Shown here one piece after another: positions 1 through 13,398 of a stretch of DNA of 64,000 nucleotides. Below the pieces are notes generated by a model. It made no database searches, was not told the DNA's origin, and worked only from the letters and a program-made list of their open reading frames with translations. The translations under genes were made by a program, and so were the position numbers. The DNA comes from Hoplostethus atlanticus (lineage: Eukaryota; Chordata; Actinopteri; Trachichthyiformes; Trachichthyidae): positions 558,001 through 622,000 of the forward strand of contig JAXDDX010000166.1 in NCBI GenBank assembly GCA_034670405.1, given 5' to 3'. Each line of letters opens with the position of its first letter. Position 1 is the stretch's first letter.

Positions 1-1788
1 AAGCTGGGCAACCTGACCAGCCTGGACCTAAGTGAGAACAAGATGGTGATTTTGCTGGACTACACTTTCCAGGATCTGAGGAGTCTGAAACATCTGGAAG
101 TGGGAGACAACGACCTGGTCTATATATCCCACAAGGTAAGTTCTCCAGCATGTTATCACTACCGTGACTGCTTTACTAATGAAATATCCGACAGGAAAAA
201 CAATTATTCACTGAATGAAAAATATCTCTATCTTGGAAATTAGGTCTGAAGGGATTATACCATCATATCAATATCAATTGAACATATTGAATCTTATTAA
301 AGATTTTAAAGCCTGTATTCTGCACTTGGCACAGGCATTCTCAGGGCTGCTGGGGCTGGAGGACCTGACTATAGAGCGCTGCAACCTGACATCCATCTCT
401 GGCCAGACGCTGTCCTACCTCCGCAGCCTGGTTTCCCTACACCTACGCCACCTCAGCATCACTGCCCTGGAAGACCAGAACTTCCGCAAGCTCACCAACC
501 TGCGGGGTCTGGAGATCGATAACTGGCCATACCTAGAATACATCTCCCCTCTTAGTTTCCAGGGCCTGGACCTCCACTGGCTCTCCATCACTAACACCAA
601 CATCACCTCTGTCCCCTCGGCTTCCTTCAAGAACCTGGTGCACCTCACCCACCTCAATCTGTCCTACAATCCTATCACCACACTAGAGCCCTGGGCCTTC
701 AAGGACCTGCTGAGGCTGAAAGAGCTGATCATGGTAAACACGGGGCTGGTAGCAGTGGAGCCCCATGCCCTTGGAGGCCTCCGACAGATCCGTGTCCTCA
801 ACTTCTCCTCCAACGACCTGCAGACTTTGGAAGAGGGCGCCTTCCACTCTGTCAACAGTCTGGAGACCCTCCGAGTGGATGGGAACCCCCTGCTGTGTGA
901 CTGCCGTCTGTTGTGGATCCTGCAAAGACGCAAGACCCTCAACTTTGACGGCAGAGTGCCCATGTGTGCTGGACCGGTGGAAGTGCAGGGGAACAGCCTC
1001 AGCACCTTCACCGATTCAGCACTCTTTGACCACTTCACATGCCAGAAGCCTAAGATCCGCAATCGTAAGCTGCAGCAGGTAATGAAAATGATTAAATAGG
1101 TAAATAGTTATTGTTTGGTTATTTAGGTGAGTCTAATTGCTTCTACAAACAGATTCTTCTACATTCCCTGACATTCTATCATTTATTAATCGATGCACCT
1201 TTCCTCCACCCACTGCAGGTGATCGCTCGTGAGGGCCAGCCAGTGAGTTTCCTGTGTCGAGCCGAGGGAGAACCCGCACCTGCTATCATCTGGATCTCCC
1301 CACAGCGCCGTCGGATCACCGCTAAGAGTTCAGGGCGCATCACTGTCCTGCCTAGTGGCACCCTGGAGATCCGCTACGCCCAGCTTATTGACAGCGGAAC
1401 CTATATCTGCATCGCGAGTAACGCTGGGGGCAATGACACCTACTTCGCCACACTCACAGTGCGTAGCCTGCCGTTGGACGCCGCCTCAGCCTTTTTTCTC
1501 AACCGCTCGCTGTACAACGGCGAGTTCTTCAACGACACAAATCTAAACAGCACGCGCGTTTTTCTCAAGTTCACCTTGGACCTGACCACGATCTTGGTCT
1601 CCACGGCAATGGGTTGCATCACCTTCCTGGGGGTGGTTCTCTTCTGTTTCCTGCTGTTGTTCGTGTGGAGCCGGGGACGCGGCCAACGCAAGAACAACTT
1701 CACAGTGGAGTACTCTTTCAGGAAATCAGAACCCGCCACCGGAGCCTCCACGGGAGGGACCAGGAAGTTCAATATGAAGATGATATGA
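1..1788 (+). CDS. lingo3: LINGO3-like LRR and Ig domain transmembrane protein, 3' part (5' end outside window)
   Basis: Exons 1-135, 335-1078 and 1219-1788 join in frame at GT-AG, phase-0 introns of 199 and 140 bp and give about 482 residues; the human protein is near 590, so roughly 110 N-terminal residues lie upstream. In order: leucine-rich repeats; a cysteine-rich LRR C-terminal cap (CDCRLLWIL, ending FTC) to about residue 280; an Ig-like domain with the cysteine pair FLCRAEG and YICIASN; a juxtamembrane stretch with NRS and NDT glycosylation sequons; one transmembrane helix; and a short tail ending RKFNMKMI, the LINGO family C terminus. The tail [12 protein letters not shown] and the membrane segment resemble LINGO3 more than LINGO1/2 as I recall them. 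LINGO proteins are neuronal surface proteins; LINGO1 acts with the Nogo receptor, while LINGO3's role is less settled. Odd point: mammalian LINGO coding sequence is one exon. Confidence 0.9.
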
Positions 1789-2450
1789 AACAACGCAGCC
1801 AGGGGTCGCTCGGGGGAGGCATGAGCACGTCCCAAAAACGTGTTTGACACAAACAAACACACACAGCTACTGACTCGCAAAGATATATAAAAGGATAAAA
1901 TAACACATTGTCTATGGCTCTATTCCAATTGGGTGAACGCTTCAAAACTGGAGCCATGACTAGATTTGGTTTTTGACGAAAACAAAATGACCCTGATCTC
2001 ACTGCCTTTCAGTGGTTTTATTCAGCTTGTGGTAAAAATGTGTTTGAAAGATAAGGAACTACAATATTGATCACTTTTATAGAGCTACTATATTGTCATT
2101 CTTGCTTGAATGATATAAGATAGAGGAATAATAGCAGTTTAAATATTATAGGATATAGGTTTATGAATCGGCATGATTACTGAGCTGTGGAGCGTGGGTA
2201 GTCATGTCTCTCTCAGTTACAATAATGAGAAAATGAGAAAAAGGATTTCCTATTTCATTCAAATTTCCCTTCATTGTATTCTAAGCAGTTGGGGATTCAG
2301 AAAAAAAAGGTGATACAGAGAGACATGGCTACCAGCCAGTCACAGCATTTATAGCTTCGCTTTTCTAAAGTCTGCCTTGCTAAATCTTTGCAAAAGCATG
2401 TAAAATTGCAATTGAAAGTTAAGTTGTGCACAAATAAGTTCATAGCACTG

Positions 2451-2456
2451 AATAAA
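2451..2456 (+). other. candidate polyadenylation signal AATAAA for lingo3
   Basis: This AATAAA, followed by a second at 2457, lies about 660 bp after the lingo3 stop in A/T-rich sequence, a plausible 3' UTR length. Nothing else defines the transcript end. Confidence 0.35.
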
Positions 2457-2851
2457 AATAAACCGTTTTCTAAGACAGTTTGGATATGTTTTCTATAGTA
2501 CGTCTATTGGCCAGCTTTATGTATTCAGACCACAGCTGAATGGTGAGGAGGGTTTTTTAAGGTCAAAGACAAATCATTACCATATGAGATTTGTTTTGAT
2601 GAGCAAAATCTTTAAAGCCAATGGCTGTAGAATTTGATTAATCAACATTTAATAGGAAGTAATGGATTTGGATGATTTACACAAATGATAAACATCAGAA
2701 AAAGAAAAACAAATTGGCCTGTGACATGAGAGTTTGCGACAAGGTTAGCTGTGTGAGTTTGGGACGAGTGCACTGGCCGAGAGCTGCCGCGGCCGCCCGT
2801 GGCCCAGAGGGTTTGGTTAGGAAGTCAAGCCCACCGGACACGGGCTGCCCG

Positions 2852-2865
2852 GTAACCATAGCAAC
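2852..2865. promoter_or_regulatory. RFX X-box motif (exact consensus)
   Basis: GTAACCATAGCAAC fits the RFX X-box form GTNRCC-spacer-RGYAAC at every constrained base. The same 14-mer occurs inverted at 33128-33141. RFX factors bind such imperfect palindromes, which are common in vertebrate conserved non-coding DNA. Occupancy is not shown. Confidence 0.45.
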
Positions 2866-3639
2866 CAACACAAGAGAGAGCAGGGGGACCGGGTTGGTGG
2901 TTGGAGGAGGCCTGTGGTATAGAGGGGGGGGGAGGGGGGGGGGAGGTGCCAATGTGACCTCTCTTTCCTCTGCCTTCCATCACAAGCTCCTTTCATACCC
3001 TTTCATCCACGGGACGAGAGGGTCTGCTCGCCGGCTGCCGCCCCCGTCCCCACCCTCTGCTGTGTTGGTGAAGACCTGACCTTCACAGGGCTGCCAGGGG
3101 GGAGCGGCCTGGAGGGTCAGGACACTCAGAGGCACATAGAGGATAGACAGTAGGAAGTGTAAGAGCGTTCACGTAAACATACACATATATATATATACAC
3201 ACAATCATCCATACCGACAAGATATATGCTCTCTCAGTCTACCCACTCATGCTTATAGAACACAAGTTCAGTAAGCAGTCCTGGAAAACACACACACACT
3301 CACATCTTCAAACATGTACAACACCTTTTCTCAGGAAAAAGTGATATAGCTAGCCTACGGAGCAAGTGTGATCATACATACAAACTAATAGTGTTTACAT
3401 TATAACATCCCAGCAATACTGTGTGCACAACAATGAAGCCAACTTCATTCTCTAAGAGACACTAATGTTACGTTTTGATAGATGAACAAAGCCATAGTCT
3501 TACTACTCAGTCCTGGTAGTTTTTTATAGCAGTAGTCGCATGATTCAGTAGTATAATGATTATTGCCACTGCCATATTACCAGCTGTCATGATGATCACA
3601 AGACCATCTGCTGTAAATGGGCTTGCAGGAAGTTGCAGC

Positions 3640-3676
3640 CACACACACACACACACACACTCACACACTCACACAG
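3640..3676. repeat. (CA)n microsatellite
   Basis: CA dinucleotides with TCACACAC interruptions. Confidence 0.9.
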
Positions 3677-4142
3677 AGGTAATTCCACATCTAGGTTATT
3701 TCCAATGAGTTATAGCAATCAACATTATGGTTACACATGAATAGGCACATGAATACATTTAGCATCGACTATTCTTCTCCCTCTGTCTCTGAGGCGGTCA
3801 GTGTACGAATGTCTCTGCCCCCCTAGCCCAGTGCATCCCCCCCTCACCCCACCCCCTCACCCCCACTGGGTCCTCCTTTGGGAGGGGTCCCTGGCTGGAG
3901 ACCAAGGTTTCAAATGTAAATGAAGTCGTGTTAACCCTACCCACGCCATGTGCATTGTACAGTGGAGAGTACTGTGGTAATTTTCTTTGAACGGTGTTCT
4001 GTTGCTGCTTGGTTGTCTCCTTTTTTAATTTCCTCAGTTGATGTTCTCCGTGACGTTTAGCTGTTACTGTTTTAAAAGCTCCTCATTGTCCATGTGGGAC
4101 TGTGCTGTTCTCAACAACACCTACTGAATCTCCCGTACACTC

Positions 4143-4144
4143 TG

Positions 4145-4210
<66 letters not shown>

Positions 4211-4285
4211 TGTCTCTGTGTGAACGTGTGTGTGCAAGTGTATGCATGTGCGTGCGCGTTTGTGTGTGTGTGTCAGTGTGTGTAC
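4143..4285. repeat. (GT)n microsatellite, long and interrupted
   Basis: Almost pure TG repeat to about 4210, then a degenerate GT-rich tail. It creates false Cys/Val open frames on the plus strand and His/Thr frames on the minus strand. Confidence 0.9.
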
Positions 4286-7200
4286 GTATCAACTGAAACT
4301 GACCAGACATGAGCCATAACCCAAAGCACATTTACAGCATTGTGCCAAAGACCTGCTGCGTATGGAATAATTTGCACCAGGTAAGAGAGAATCTCAAACT
4401 TTGAAAAATAACTCCGCAAAATCTTCTCCTGTTATTTTGAAGAATGATGAAACCAGAGTTTCTATGTGAGGATGAAAAGCTGAACAGTTGTTAAAGATTA
4501 ATGAGGCTGAATGAGAATAGATGAACAAATTGGCCTGGTTTTCACACCGCCTTTTTAACAGAGTTGGCGGCCATCTTGGCTATCAGCGCTCACAGTGTTG
4601 AGAACAGGACACTGCCTTCATGGACGTTTCCTCTCCCTGAGCCAATCCTTTCGTTCTTCCATCCCCTCGTATTTCTCAGTGGAAACTAGGTTTAGGAGAC
4701 AGTGAGAATGTCTGTAGTGATTGTCGATGGTGTTATTGTGTAAACATCAATCACAACTGAGGTTGTGATGAGGGTGTGTTTCATTTTATTATCTCCCCCT
4801 CTTGCTTCCCCTCCTGCCCTTCCTCGTCCTTTTCGTGTCTTCTTAACATTTCCGATCCTTGTTGTCCCTGTTCACAGTATTAGGCTGGAATATGGTTGTG
4901 TGGTAGTAGACACGTGTTCTCTCGGTGAATCAGTGTTGTCGTGTTTTGATTCGGCGCTCCTCGTGATGCCATCAACCATGGAGCAGTGACTGGAACAACT
5001 GAGAAAAGAAGAAAGGGGTGACCCAGGTTCCCTAAAAACATTGGTTCCCATCCCATGCCCCGCCCATCCCTGAATACTGTTTCTGGGACTTTCCATTCTG
5101 CATAGTGCACTCTGGGATCTTCCTCTGGATATGAAAACCCATGGACTGTATGTATTTTCCCTGCTGATATCTTGTCACACTTTAATCTACAAATGTAGAA
5201 GAGACTATCTGCCTAGTATACATTGCATAATTTTGAACAAGAAAACAGTCCATTCATTGGAAAGTGACATTGTTATGCTGGTCAGGGTTGGAAATAAGCA
5301 CTTGTATCATTATTCAACCCCCGCAGGCCCTTGAGAGTTAGAGAAACTCAAACAAAGAGCTCTTTTAAGTTGCTCAGGCAGGATCCATCCTGTCCCCTCC
5401 TGCTCATCTACCACTCTACCTTTTCTCCCAGTGGTCGATTAGCACAGATTTGAGGATTATGTTCAACATCCTACCTGGTGTAATTGATGACATTAAAAAG
5501 TTGCCAACCAATCCATGAGCAGCTCTCCACAAATACAGTACATGTCAAATGCCAACACACAAGGCTTTGAAGCCACGGTGTCGCCTCAGTATGGCTGAGA
5601 AACTCAATGGAGCTGAGCTTGGTTCATCTCATCTTGTGTGAGTCTTGAGAAAGTAGGCTGAGCGATCCCTTGCTCCCTCCCCCCAGTTCGTCCTTGCCTG
5701 GGGTTGATGTACCATAGTCTAGACGCCCCATTTACAGCTGCAGCAACCTCAGTATTAGGATACCTTCCACTGGGGAACTCTTCAAAGACACAGACCAAAA
5801 TAAGACAAACCCCAGACACCGATAATCATGGCATCATTACCAGCTATGTCTGAATAATTCATATTTCAATGTGTAACATTGTTTCCATTCCATTTCATGG
5901 TTAAAGGAGGCACTGAGGCTTTGCCCTTGATAGTGATGTTAATTTATCTCTTCTGTTCACTACTGAAAACATCAAAGGAATTGCAGTTTTCAGTGTTCTC
6001 TTATTTGGGCCAAAGAAAATAAGATAGACAGATATTTTAAGCTCACCTCTCAGAGCATTATCATTAACCTGGTCTCCAGTCCTTCTCACTCCACATTAGC
6101 CCTAAATGAATCTATCTCTTACTCTAGATCCTACAGCTGCTATGTTGATTAGATTTTATTTGAATTATGAGAGCTGAGGGGAGCAGTAATGGGATATTGG
6201 AGTAGGGAGCCAGGCCAGTTTGGTGATCAATTATTAGCAGTATTGCCGTAATAGACCTCTTAGATGTTATTGCGATACAAATCCTGGAGGGTAACTTCAT
6301 TTTATCGTCTTAGTTTATCACACGTCCATCAGATATGGAGATATTGGTCATGGTAGTTTTCAAAAATGATAGCAGAAGAAATATAATACAGAATTCTTAT
6401 TGCCCTGAACTGGATGAGATGCTCATCGCAAACATTGTCATCTTTTATTCAGGTGTGACTGGACACATAATCTGTTAAAAGCACCTTGGAGAGGCAATGT
6501 GCTTGATCCTAACCTTGACCAGAGAATTGCAAGTGCCCCCCTTTCTGTGTGGTAATACTGCACCCCAGTGGTCAATGTGAGTAATAACAGCAACAGATGA
6601 CAGCATTCTGCTAAAACATCATCGGCCCTAATACAGTATTGTATCATGTAGGAAAATCATTTTTTTTAAAACAGCTCTGTGTCTCAAACGCTCATACACT
6701 AAAGAGAGCAAATTGACTGTTAGCAGCACAAGTCAGTGGTTCACTGATTTTCTTATAGCCATAGCGTGACCTCTACTCAGCTCTGGGTGTCTGACAGGTC
6801 GGCATGCTGTTTGCTCTCAGACACCTGTGAGGGAAGAGGGGTTATCAGGACAGGCCTCTATCTGATATAAAGCAACAGTATTGACTCCATTTTCTGGGTC
6901 TGTAGATGTTTGAGGACATTACTAACACTTTCTGATGCCCCACCAGTTTCACTACCAGTAAACAATAACAAACCGTACTAATATGTAACACCATCATTCT
7001 CCTTTCTCTGTACAAGACTGAGTGCTGATCGGCAACTGATCGGTTCCACAACCATTTTCTTTCTTGTGATCTTAGCAGGTTTAATCTATGCATGCCTTTT
7101 GTATACAGTAACTGGTCTTGCCAAACTCTCACCTACACTCGTATGGAGAGCCATGGGACTGCTTGAAACAAATGTGTTGTAAAGCTCAGCTGTACTTTCT

Positions 7201-7742
7201 GGAAGAGCCAGTGAAACCGTTAAAGCTTTTATGATCCGGTACCAATTGAACCAGGGGCAAATAATAACCTGCACCTGCATTCAGTTTTTAAGGACAAGTT
7301 TAATATTTGAGAGTTTACATCTTGCATAAGAACCCTTTGTCCTCTTGGGATGGTTGTAGTTTTACACATATCTATTCATACACAAAGAAGCTGTTCAAAT
7401 GTGTAAGATGTAGATATAGTGATTGATATTCCAAGCAGGACGGTGGGACTGATCAATGCTGTATGGGGATAGGATTATTAATGGCATAGTTCCATTGATC
7501 TGTCTTGAACCTTGTCACTCCCAGAAACCCTCTAGAGTGGGAGGAGGGGCACAGAGCACTTAGACCTGGTTGGCACTCATTCCTAGGTTTCCACATTCCT
7601 TTAAAACGAGACGGTGCCAGAATTCCCCTTTTCCAGGTCTGAGCTGGTGTAACACTCTTTCACCTCTCCCACTCTTTAGAGGAGGTTGTCATTGGTAGGT
7701 CTGTATTTGTTGGAGCCCTCGCAAAATATTGGAAAAATATCA

Positions 7743-7747
<5 letters not shown>

Positions 7748-7796
<49 letters not shown>
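7748..7796. repeat. (CT)n microsatellite
   Basis: About 24 uninterrupted CT units. Confidence 0.9.
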
Positions 7797-7799
<3 letters not shown>

Positions 7800-8572
7800 C
7801 CGGCACCAACCTCGTTAAAAACAATGTCAAACATTTTTCATTTTCTTTCCTTGAGTTTTTGTACTGATGGAATATTGTTCCATTCTGACATGGTCATCAT
7901 TGGCCTCCGAAACCTAGGAATGGGTGCTGAGCGCTCCAATGAAATGCAGACCTACTATAAATCTGTCCCGACTGGCTCGTCAAAGAGATTGTTTTTACAG
8001 TAAGTACCACATTTTGAGTCTCATACTCACACGAACATACTGCTGTACCTAAATTATAACACTTGTGTTTCCCAGTGTGATGTTTGGATCCTTGGTTATG
8101 GAGAACAGAATTGTACATATTAGATCTATTAGCCATATTATGTCATCAAATCTGTAGACTTCCTTGCCATGTCTGACAGAGAAAAATGACTGTTGAAGTG
8201 TAAATACTGTAGGTATAGTAATATAGGATGTAACTGCTGTTTCTTCTCTCCAGGGATCACCCACGTTTTGTTCAGTCCCATGGCTGCTTGGTCTCAAATT
8301 GAAGGATAGGTCAATAATGTATTTGTCTATAAAAAATATATGGGTTCTTTTTTTATTTCTATGTATGTTTTATATACTGTCTGTCTTGTAAAGGAACTCT
8401 TTTTCGTCATAAAAGCATGTTGTTACTCTGTCAGCTGTGTCCTCTCCTTACTTGCTTGTGTTCACCTGACGTTCAAACGCTTCCTTGGTTTTGCATGAGG
8501 TTAGGACACACGAGGACAATGCAAAACACGCGCGCGCATACAAACACACGCATACTACAGTTTTATTTTACG

Positions 8573-8587
8573 ACACCAGGTGGCAGC
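8573..8587 (+). promoter_or_regulatory. CTCF-like motif, plus orientation
   Basis: ACACCAGGTGGCAGC matches the CTCF core CCASYAGRKGGCRSY except at the first base. It points rightward, toward onecut3. Occupancy is not shown. Confidence 0.45.
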
Positions 8588-8865
8588 AGAGTACCACATA
8601 TGAAACCCCACCACCACACACAAAAATAAATCATTTCCATTACACTAACATCAATGAAAAGCAAGGACAGGCAGTCATCCAATTGTTTGTTTCTTTATTT
8701 GTTTAGTCAAAACACACAATTTACCCATACTGGTTTTTCTCTTGGTGTATTCTTTGTTCCAGTTATTACTTGATTCTCCCCTCCAGGGTATCAGCAGACA
8801 AACATGACTGACAGACTCACTATTACTGGGGGATGAAGACAGAAGAATGGCTCTCTGGGCGATGG

Positions 8866-9005
8866 CTGTGTGTGTGTGTGTGTGCGTGTGTGCGTGTGTG
8901 CGTGTCGTGTGTATGCGCACAGTACATATGTGTGCAGGCATTTGATAAACCTCTTCGATTAGATGTCCACTTAAAGTCAGATTCTGCATGGGGGGGGGGG
9001 GGGGG
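8866..9005. repeat. GT-rich microsatellite followed by a 16 bp poly-G run
   Basis: Interrupted GT/GC repeats to about 8915, then a homopolymeric G tract at 8990-9005, which could form a G-rich structure and is a likely assembly-error site. Confidence 0.8.
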
Positions 9006-9509
9006 TCTCCTAGGTGCCGTGACCTCTACCATAAAGGTCATCATCCAGAGGTTGAAGGTGATGGAGGGAGGGAGCAGCACACGTACAAGCCACTCTGAGA
9101 GCCATCCTTCCTCTTCCCCTCACACCGCTCCCGTCTAGTCAGTTTCTCTGCCCTTCTCTATCGCTCGCTTTCTCTCTCTCCTCCTTTTTTGTCTCCGCTC
9201 TATTTGAAATTGATTGTCTTCTACCATCACAAAGACACTTGGTTCTGATTGATTGATTGATTGGTAAGGGAAGAGGGAGAGAACATTGACACTGGGGCTT
9301 CCAGAGCTCTGAGATTTGTCTGTAGGAAAGCAAATGACGGCATTTCAATGCACTGGAAGAAACAGTATTTCAGCTGCCTGGCTGTCTGTTTCGCATTTGG
9401 CACGCTCCTATTGTTCTGTTAACCACAAACGCAGACAAACACCCAGGCAATGAATTTAGCACAAGATTAAATACAGATGTGCTGAAATACAGGAACTAAA
9501 GAAATAAAT

Positions 9510-9562
9510 ACACAGACACACACACACACACACAGACGCACACACACAAACACACACGCTCA
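9510..9562. repeat. (CA)n microsatellite
   Basis: CA repeat with GACA and AAAC interruptions. A separate short GATT run lies at 9245-9262. Confidence 0.8.
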
Positions 9563-11028
9563 CACCAATGTGGTGAAACAAATGGTAAATAGTATAGACA
9601 TGGATGTATGGAGATTGTCCATATTCTCCATTTCCTCACAACATGAGGGGGTTACAACAGACACAGGTCAGGAGGAAAGAGACAGTAAGGAAGCTGATAG
9701 ACCGTACACATACCAATACACATATTTTATACAAACACACAAACAAATAGCACAAAAACACAGAGCCAAAAGAATAAAAGATTACTTTGAAATCAAAACC
9801 CAGTAGTTTTTTTCCTGTTTCTCCCCCTCTCCTCCACCTATAGAGGTACAGTTCGTCCTGCAGTTTCTATACAGCTATATAGTATCCATGCATAAAAGAA
9901 TCGCTCATCCCACCCCTGTAGTGATAGAGGTGCTTTGGTTGGTTCTCTTTTTTTAATATGGGAATCACTTTAACACACATAGGAGACAATCTTTAAACAC
10001 AAAATAAGCCAAAAGCGATGTGAAACAGAACTTAGTGTGTCCTTGATGTGTCATTCTTCTCTTTTTTCAAAGACCCAAATGATTCCCTCAATTACTACAT
10101 ATTACTTTGTATCCACCCTATAATCCTTCAACAATTTCACTAATTTCCTTCTCTCCTGTCCTTTCCTAATCATCGTATGTTCTTTCCTAGCAGCCTATTC
10201 TCCTGCACCAAAGCTCCTCCTTCACCCTCCTGTTACTCATTATCTCCTCTAAAGCCTCAACACATTTTGCTTATAGAGCTCCTCATTCTCCAGTAATGTA
10301 CTCAGACTTTTTTTTTTTACACACACACAAAGGACATCGTGCAAAACTACAAATAATAAATTAACCAACTCAAAGGATGTTAAACCATAAGATGGCTTAC
10401 ACTTCACACGCTCCGTAAAGAAAAAACTAAAAAAGAACAATCATTTCGGTGTGACTTAATGTCACTCTCATTGCTAAACATTGTCATTATTGTTTCACTA
10501 CATAACCTTTACAATAAAGATTTGAGGTATATCAAGATGAATTGTCTACACATGCCTGTCTAGTTGTAATGCTACCCTGGACGGGTGGGACCAGCGAAGA
10601 GGGTTTGGATGGGCGGGGTCACTGGCGGGCTTCATGTCTTCTGGAGTTGATAGGGTAATCACTGATTGGTCATTACACAGTTAGTTAGTTTAGATGCCAG
10701 CCAATGAGAGTGGGATCAGAGGGCATTGTAAACAGTAAGATACACACACACACCTACACTCGCATTACAAATTACACAAAAATATCTCTGGCAGGAGTGT
10801 GTGTGCATGTGTGTATCACGAGGATCAAAATGGCTTGTGTGTGACAATTTAGTCTACATGTAAAAAATAACAAAATGGTAGTGGTAAACAATCTTTTTAT
10901 CATTGTATAAAACAAAGTGCTCTTTTGATTAGAGTAAAAGTGGCTTTTAAGGTCATGAGGACCCCTCCAGTGTTGCCCCCCCTTCCACCCAGTGTGTGCC
11001 CCCCTTCACTTTAAACACTGTTTCATGG

Positions 11029-11064
11029 TGTGTGTGTGTGTGTGTGCGTGTGTGTGTGTGTGTG
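11029..11064. repeat. (GT)n microsatellite
   Basis: GT dinucleotides with one GC interruption. Confidence 0.85.
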
Positions 11065-11695
11065 TTCTGAGCAGTCCAAACCCTGGTTGAAGGAAAAAGG
11101 CACTCAACTCTCACTACATAAGGAACACCTCCCTGTGTTTGCTATGCAGCACCACTGCTCTGTGGAAGTGTGTATGGTGAATCTGTGTGTGTATCTATAC
11201 GTGTGCATGTATTTGAGTATGTGTGTGTGTGTCCCAAGTCCAGCGTGAACATGACAGGCTGAAATATCTTTGGTATTGGTGGCTGTGTCACAGTCCACTC
11301 TATTCTGTGAGGTAGCCACACACACAATGCCTTCCATCACTAACACTTATTCTTTCATATCTCTGCTTTGGATTTGAATGTAACACTTTGAACTTCAAAT
11401 GTCTTCACTAAAAACCTAACAACTGTTTCCCCTGGACCCTGGAAGTTAGGCTAGGTCTTAAATGACACCCTCCAAATAGGAATCCATTATAGTGCACTAC
11501 TTGTGACCAGAACCCAATGGAGGAATGTCATTTAGATTAGTCCTTATCGTCTTACGGGCCTCAGATGCTCATTCCTCCCTTTCTGCACCCTTCTCGCTCC
11601 TGTCTGCATCTCCCCTCTAATATGATTATCTCCCGCTAGAAGATGCTACACAACAGGTGGCTTTGCCCAAAGAAATAAAAGAAAGAAATGAAGCG

Positions 11696-11709
11696 GTTTC
11701 CATGGTAAC
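11696..11709. promoter_or_regulatory. RFX-like palindrome
   Basis: GTTTCCATGGTAAC is a near-perfect inverted repeat of X-box shape; one half-site departs from the RFX consensus. Occupancy is not shown. Confidence 0.3.
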
Positions 11710-11963
11710 CAAAAAATATCATCATTGCACGCACCCACGCAATGCCCCTCCCCTTGTTCGAGCTCTCTCAGCAGAGGAATGCAGTGACAGTCCAGTTCAA
11801 AAGGGTCAAAGTTCAGAGATCAAAGAAGAGGTCCCTCACATCCAGTCAGTCCAGCTAGGACAGTCCGCCTAGTTCATCGCACAGGTATTCACAAATATGC
11901 ACAGTCCATTGCTTGTGGTATCTCTTCCTCGTCTGTGCATAGGATCAGTCTATGACGTGATGA

Positions 11964-11982
11964 TTTTTTTTTTTTTTTTTTT
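11964..11982. repeat. poly-T tract
   Basis: 19 consecutive T. Could be a retroposon tail on the minus strand, but no SINE or LINE body was recognised beside it. Confidence 0.7.
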
Positions 11983-12153
11983 GAGTCTTTAAGTTTTTTA
12001 CATTTTGTCAACAAGGTGCTTCTTTACATATAGATTCAGCACAACAGAGCACAATAGTCACAAGAGAGAAACCATGTGTCTATGGTACTATTATTACCCG
12101 CATCAATATTAAAGAGGGACAACAGAAAAGTAAGACACGACAGGGGAAGCAAG

Positions 12154-12190
12154 AATAGATAGATAGATAGATAGATAGAGAGAGAGATAG

Positions 12191-12238
<48 letters not shown>
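12154..12238. repeat. (GATA)n/(GA)n compound microsatellite
   Basis: Two GATA blocks separated by GA, then a pure GA block. Confidence 0.9.
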
Positions 12239-12240
<2 letters not shown>

Positions 12241-12902
12241 AATAAAAGAGGGTTATTTACAGTTCATTTCCATTGTGTTTCAGTACGCATTGATCATATC
12301 AATAAAGTCATGTTTTTCTGAGGTATGGAATGGTCAACGTGCCCGTGGTGCTCGCAGTTTGAAGGTTGTCATGACACAGGCCAGACACAAGGGGGGCACG
12401 GTGACAGAGTGAGCTGCGTCTGTTCTCTCTGATTATCATGAAGAGGCAAACATCATTGGCACTCAGGATCCTATATTGTGACATTTGACCTCTGTTTGGC
12501 CATTAGAACAGAGCAGCCCCCTCCCTCCACCCGGACACAACACTCATTGATGTGGAGCGTGATGTCCCAGCTTGATTGTTCCTCTTTTGTAACCTGAAAA
12601 TAACCTCCCAAGCGGCTACACTGTCTCTGGCCATAGCCATACAAAGAGATTGTGTCTCCTCAAATAAATACCAAAGGGTCTATGGACAATAATCGTTTGT
12701 CAATTCCTCTCCTTCCCAAATCCGTTGGTGTGTGCAAGAATACACCTATGCTCATGTAGTATTTTGAATTATAGACTGGTGTTAGAGGTGTAGAGGAGAA
12801 CAGAGGAAGGTTGTATGCGTTTTTACTGTTTTGTTTTTACCGTACTGTTCGAGATGATGAGCTTGAAACATACACCAACATGTTCAGGTGCTATTGTAAT
12901 GG

Positions 12903-12917
12903 ACAGCAGGTGGCACT
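12903..12917 (+). promoter_or_regulatory. CTCF-like motif, plus orientation
   Basis: ACAGCAGGTGGCACT matches the CTCF core except at its first base. It lies about 860 bp beyond the onecut3 stop and points into that gene. Confidence 0.45.
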
Positions 12918-13398
12918 GTTACCCTGGCATGGAATGTGCCAGATCACTGCAGAGGAATTACACCCCTGGAAAACAGCATGTGTACATATGCACATGCACA
13001 CGCATAAGACACATACATGCAGTGATGCAGAGCTGGGAGGGAGCGGTAGACGCAATGTGCGGTGTGTGTGTGGTTTGCAGGTCAGAGGATGTGCCAACAC
13101 CGTCACACAGTCACACTGATCAGTAAGCCTCGTTGTCTGTTATCGAAATGGGGAGGAGAGGACGTTATCGTTGGTCATTTCTGAAATTTGTTCTATGCAG
13201 TGACGTCTGCGGTCTGATTTGTAAAAACCAAGGTGCAGGTCTTCAAGACCACTTGTCTAAAAGCTATTGGTTCTGATTCATGGGTGTTTCTTTGGTGTAT
13301 TCATTCTGACAACTGCCAAACCAGCAGAATTCCCTAAAGCAACTGTTTGTTTGTTTTTTCAACACTTAAAAAATACCTCAATTTACTTAGTTGGTGTT

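Noticed and set aside
1-1788. lingo3 as a processed or decayed pseudogene
   Set aside because: The three segments are intact, the two interruptions have GT-AG borders with matching phase, and key cysteines, membrane helix and C terminus are kept.
2672-3079. 135-codon open frame downstream of lingo3
   Set aside because: Low-complexity Gly/Arg region caused by poly-G and GC-rich DNA, with no recognisable motif.
4083-4331. Cys/Val- and His/Thr-rich open frames
   Set aside because: Translations of a GT/CA microsatellite; the same applies at 8823-9080, 14465-14731, 29133-29476 and 50080-50437.
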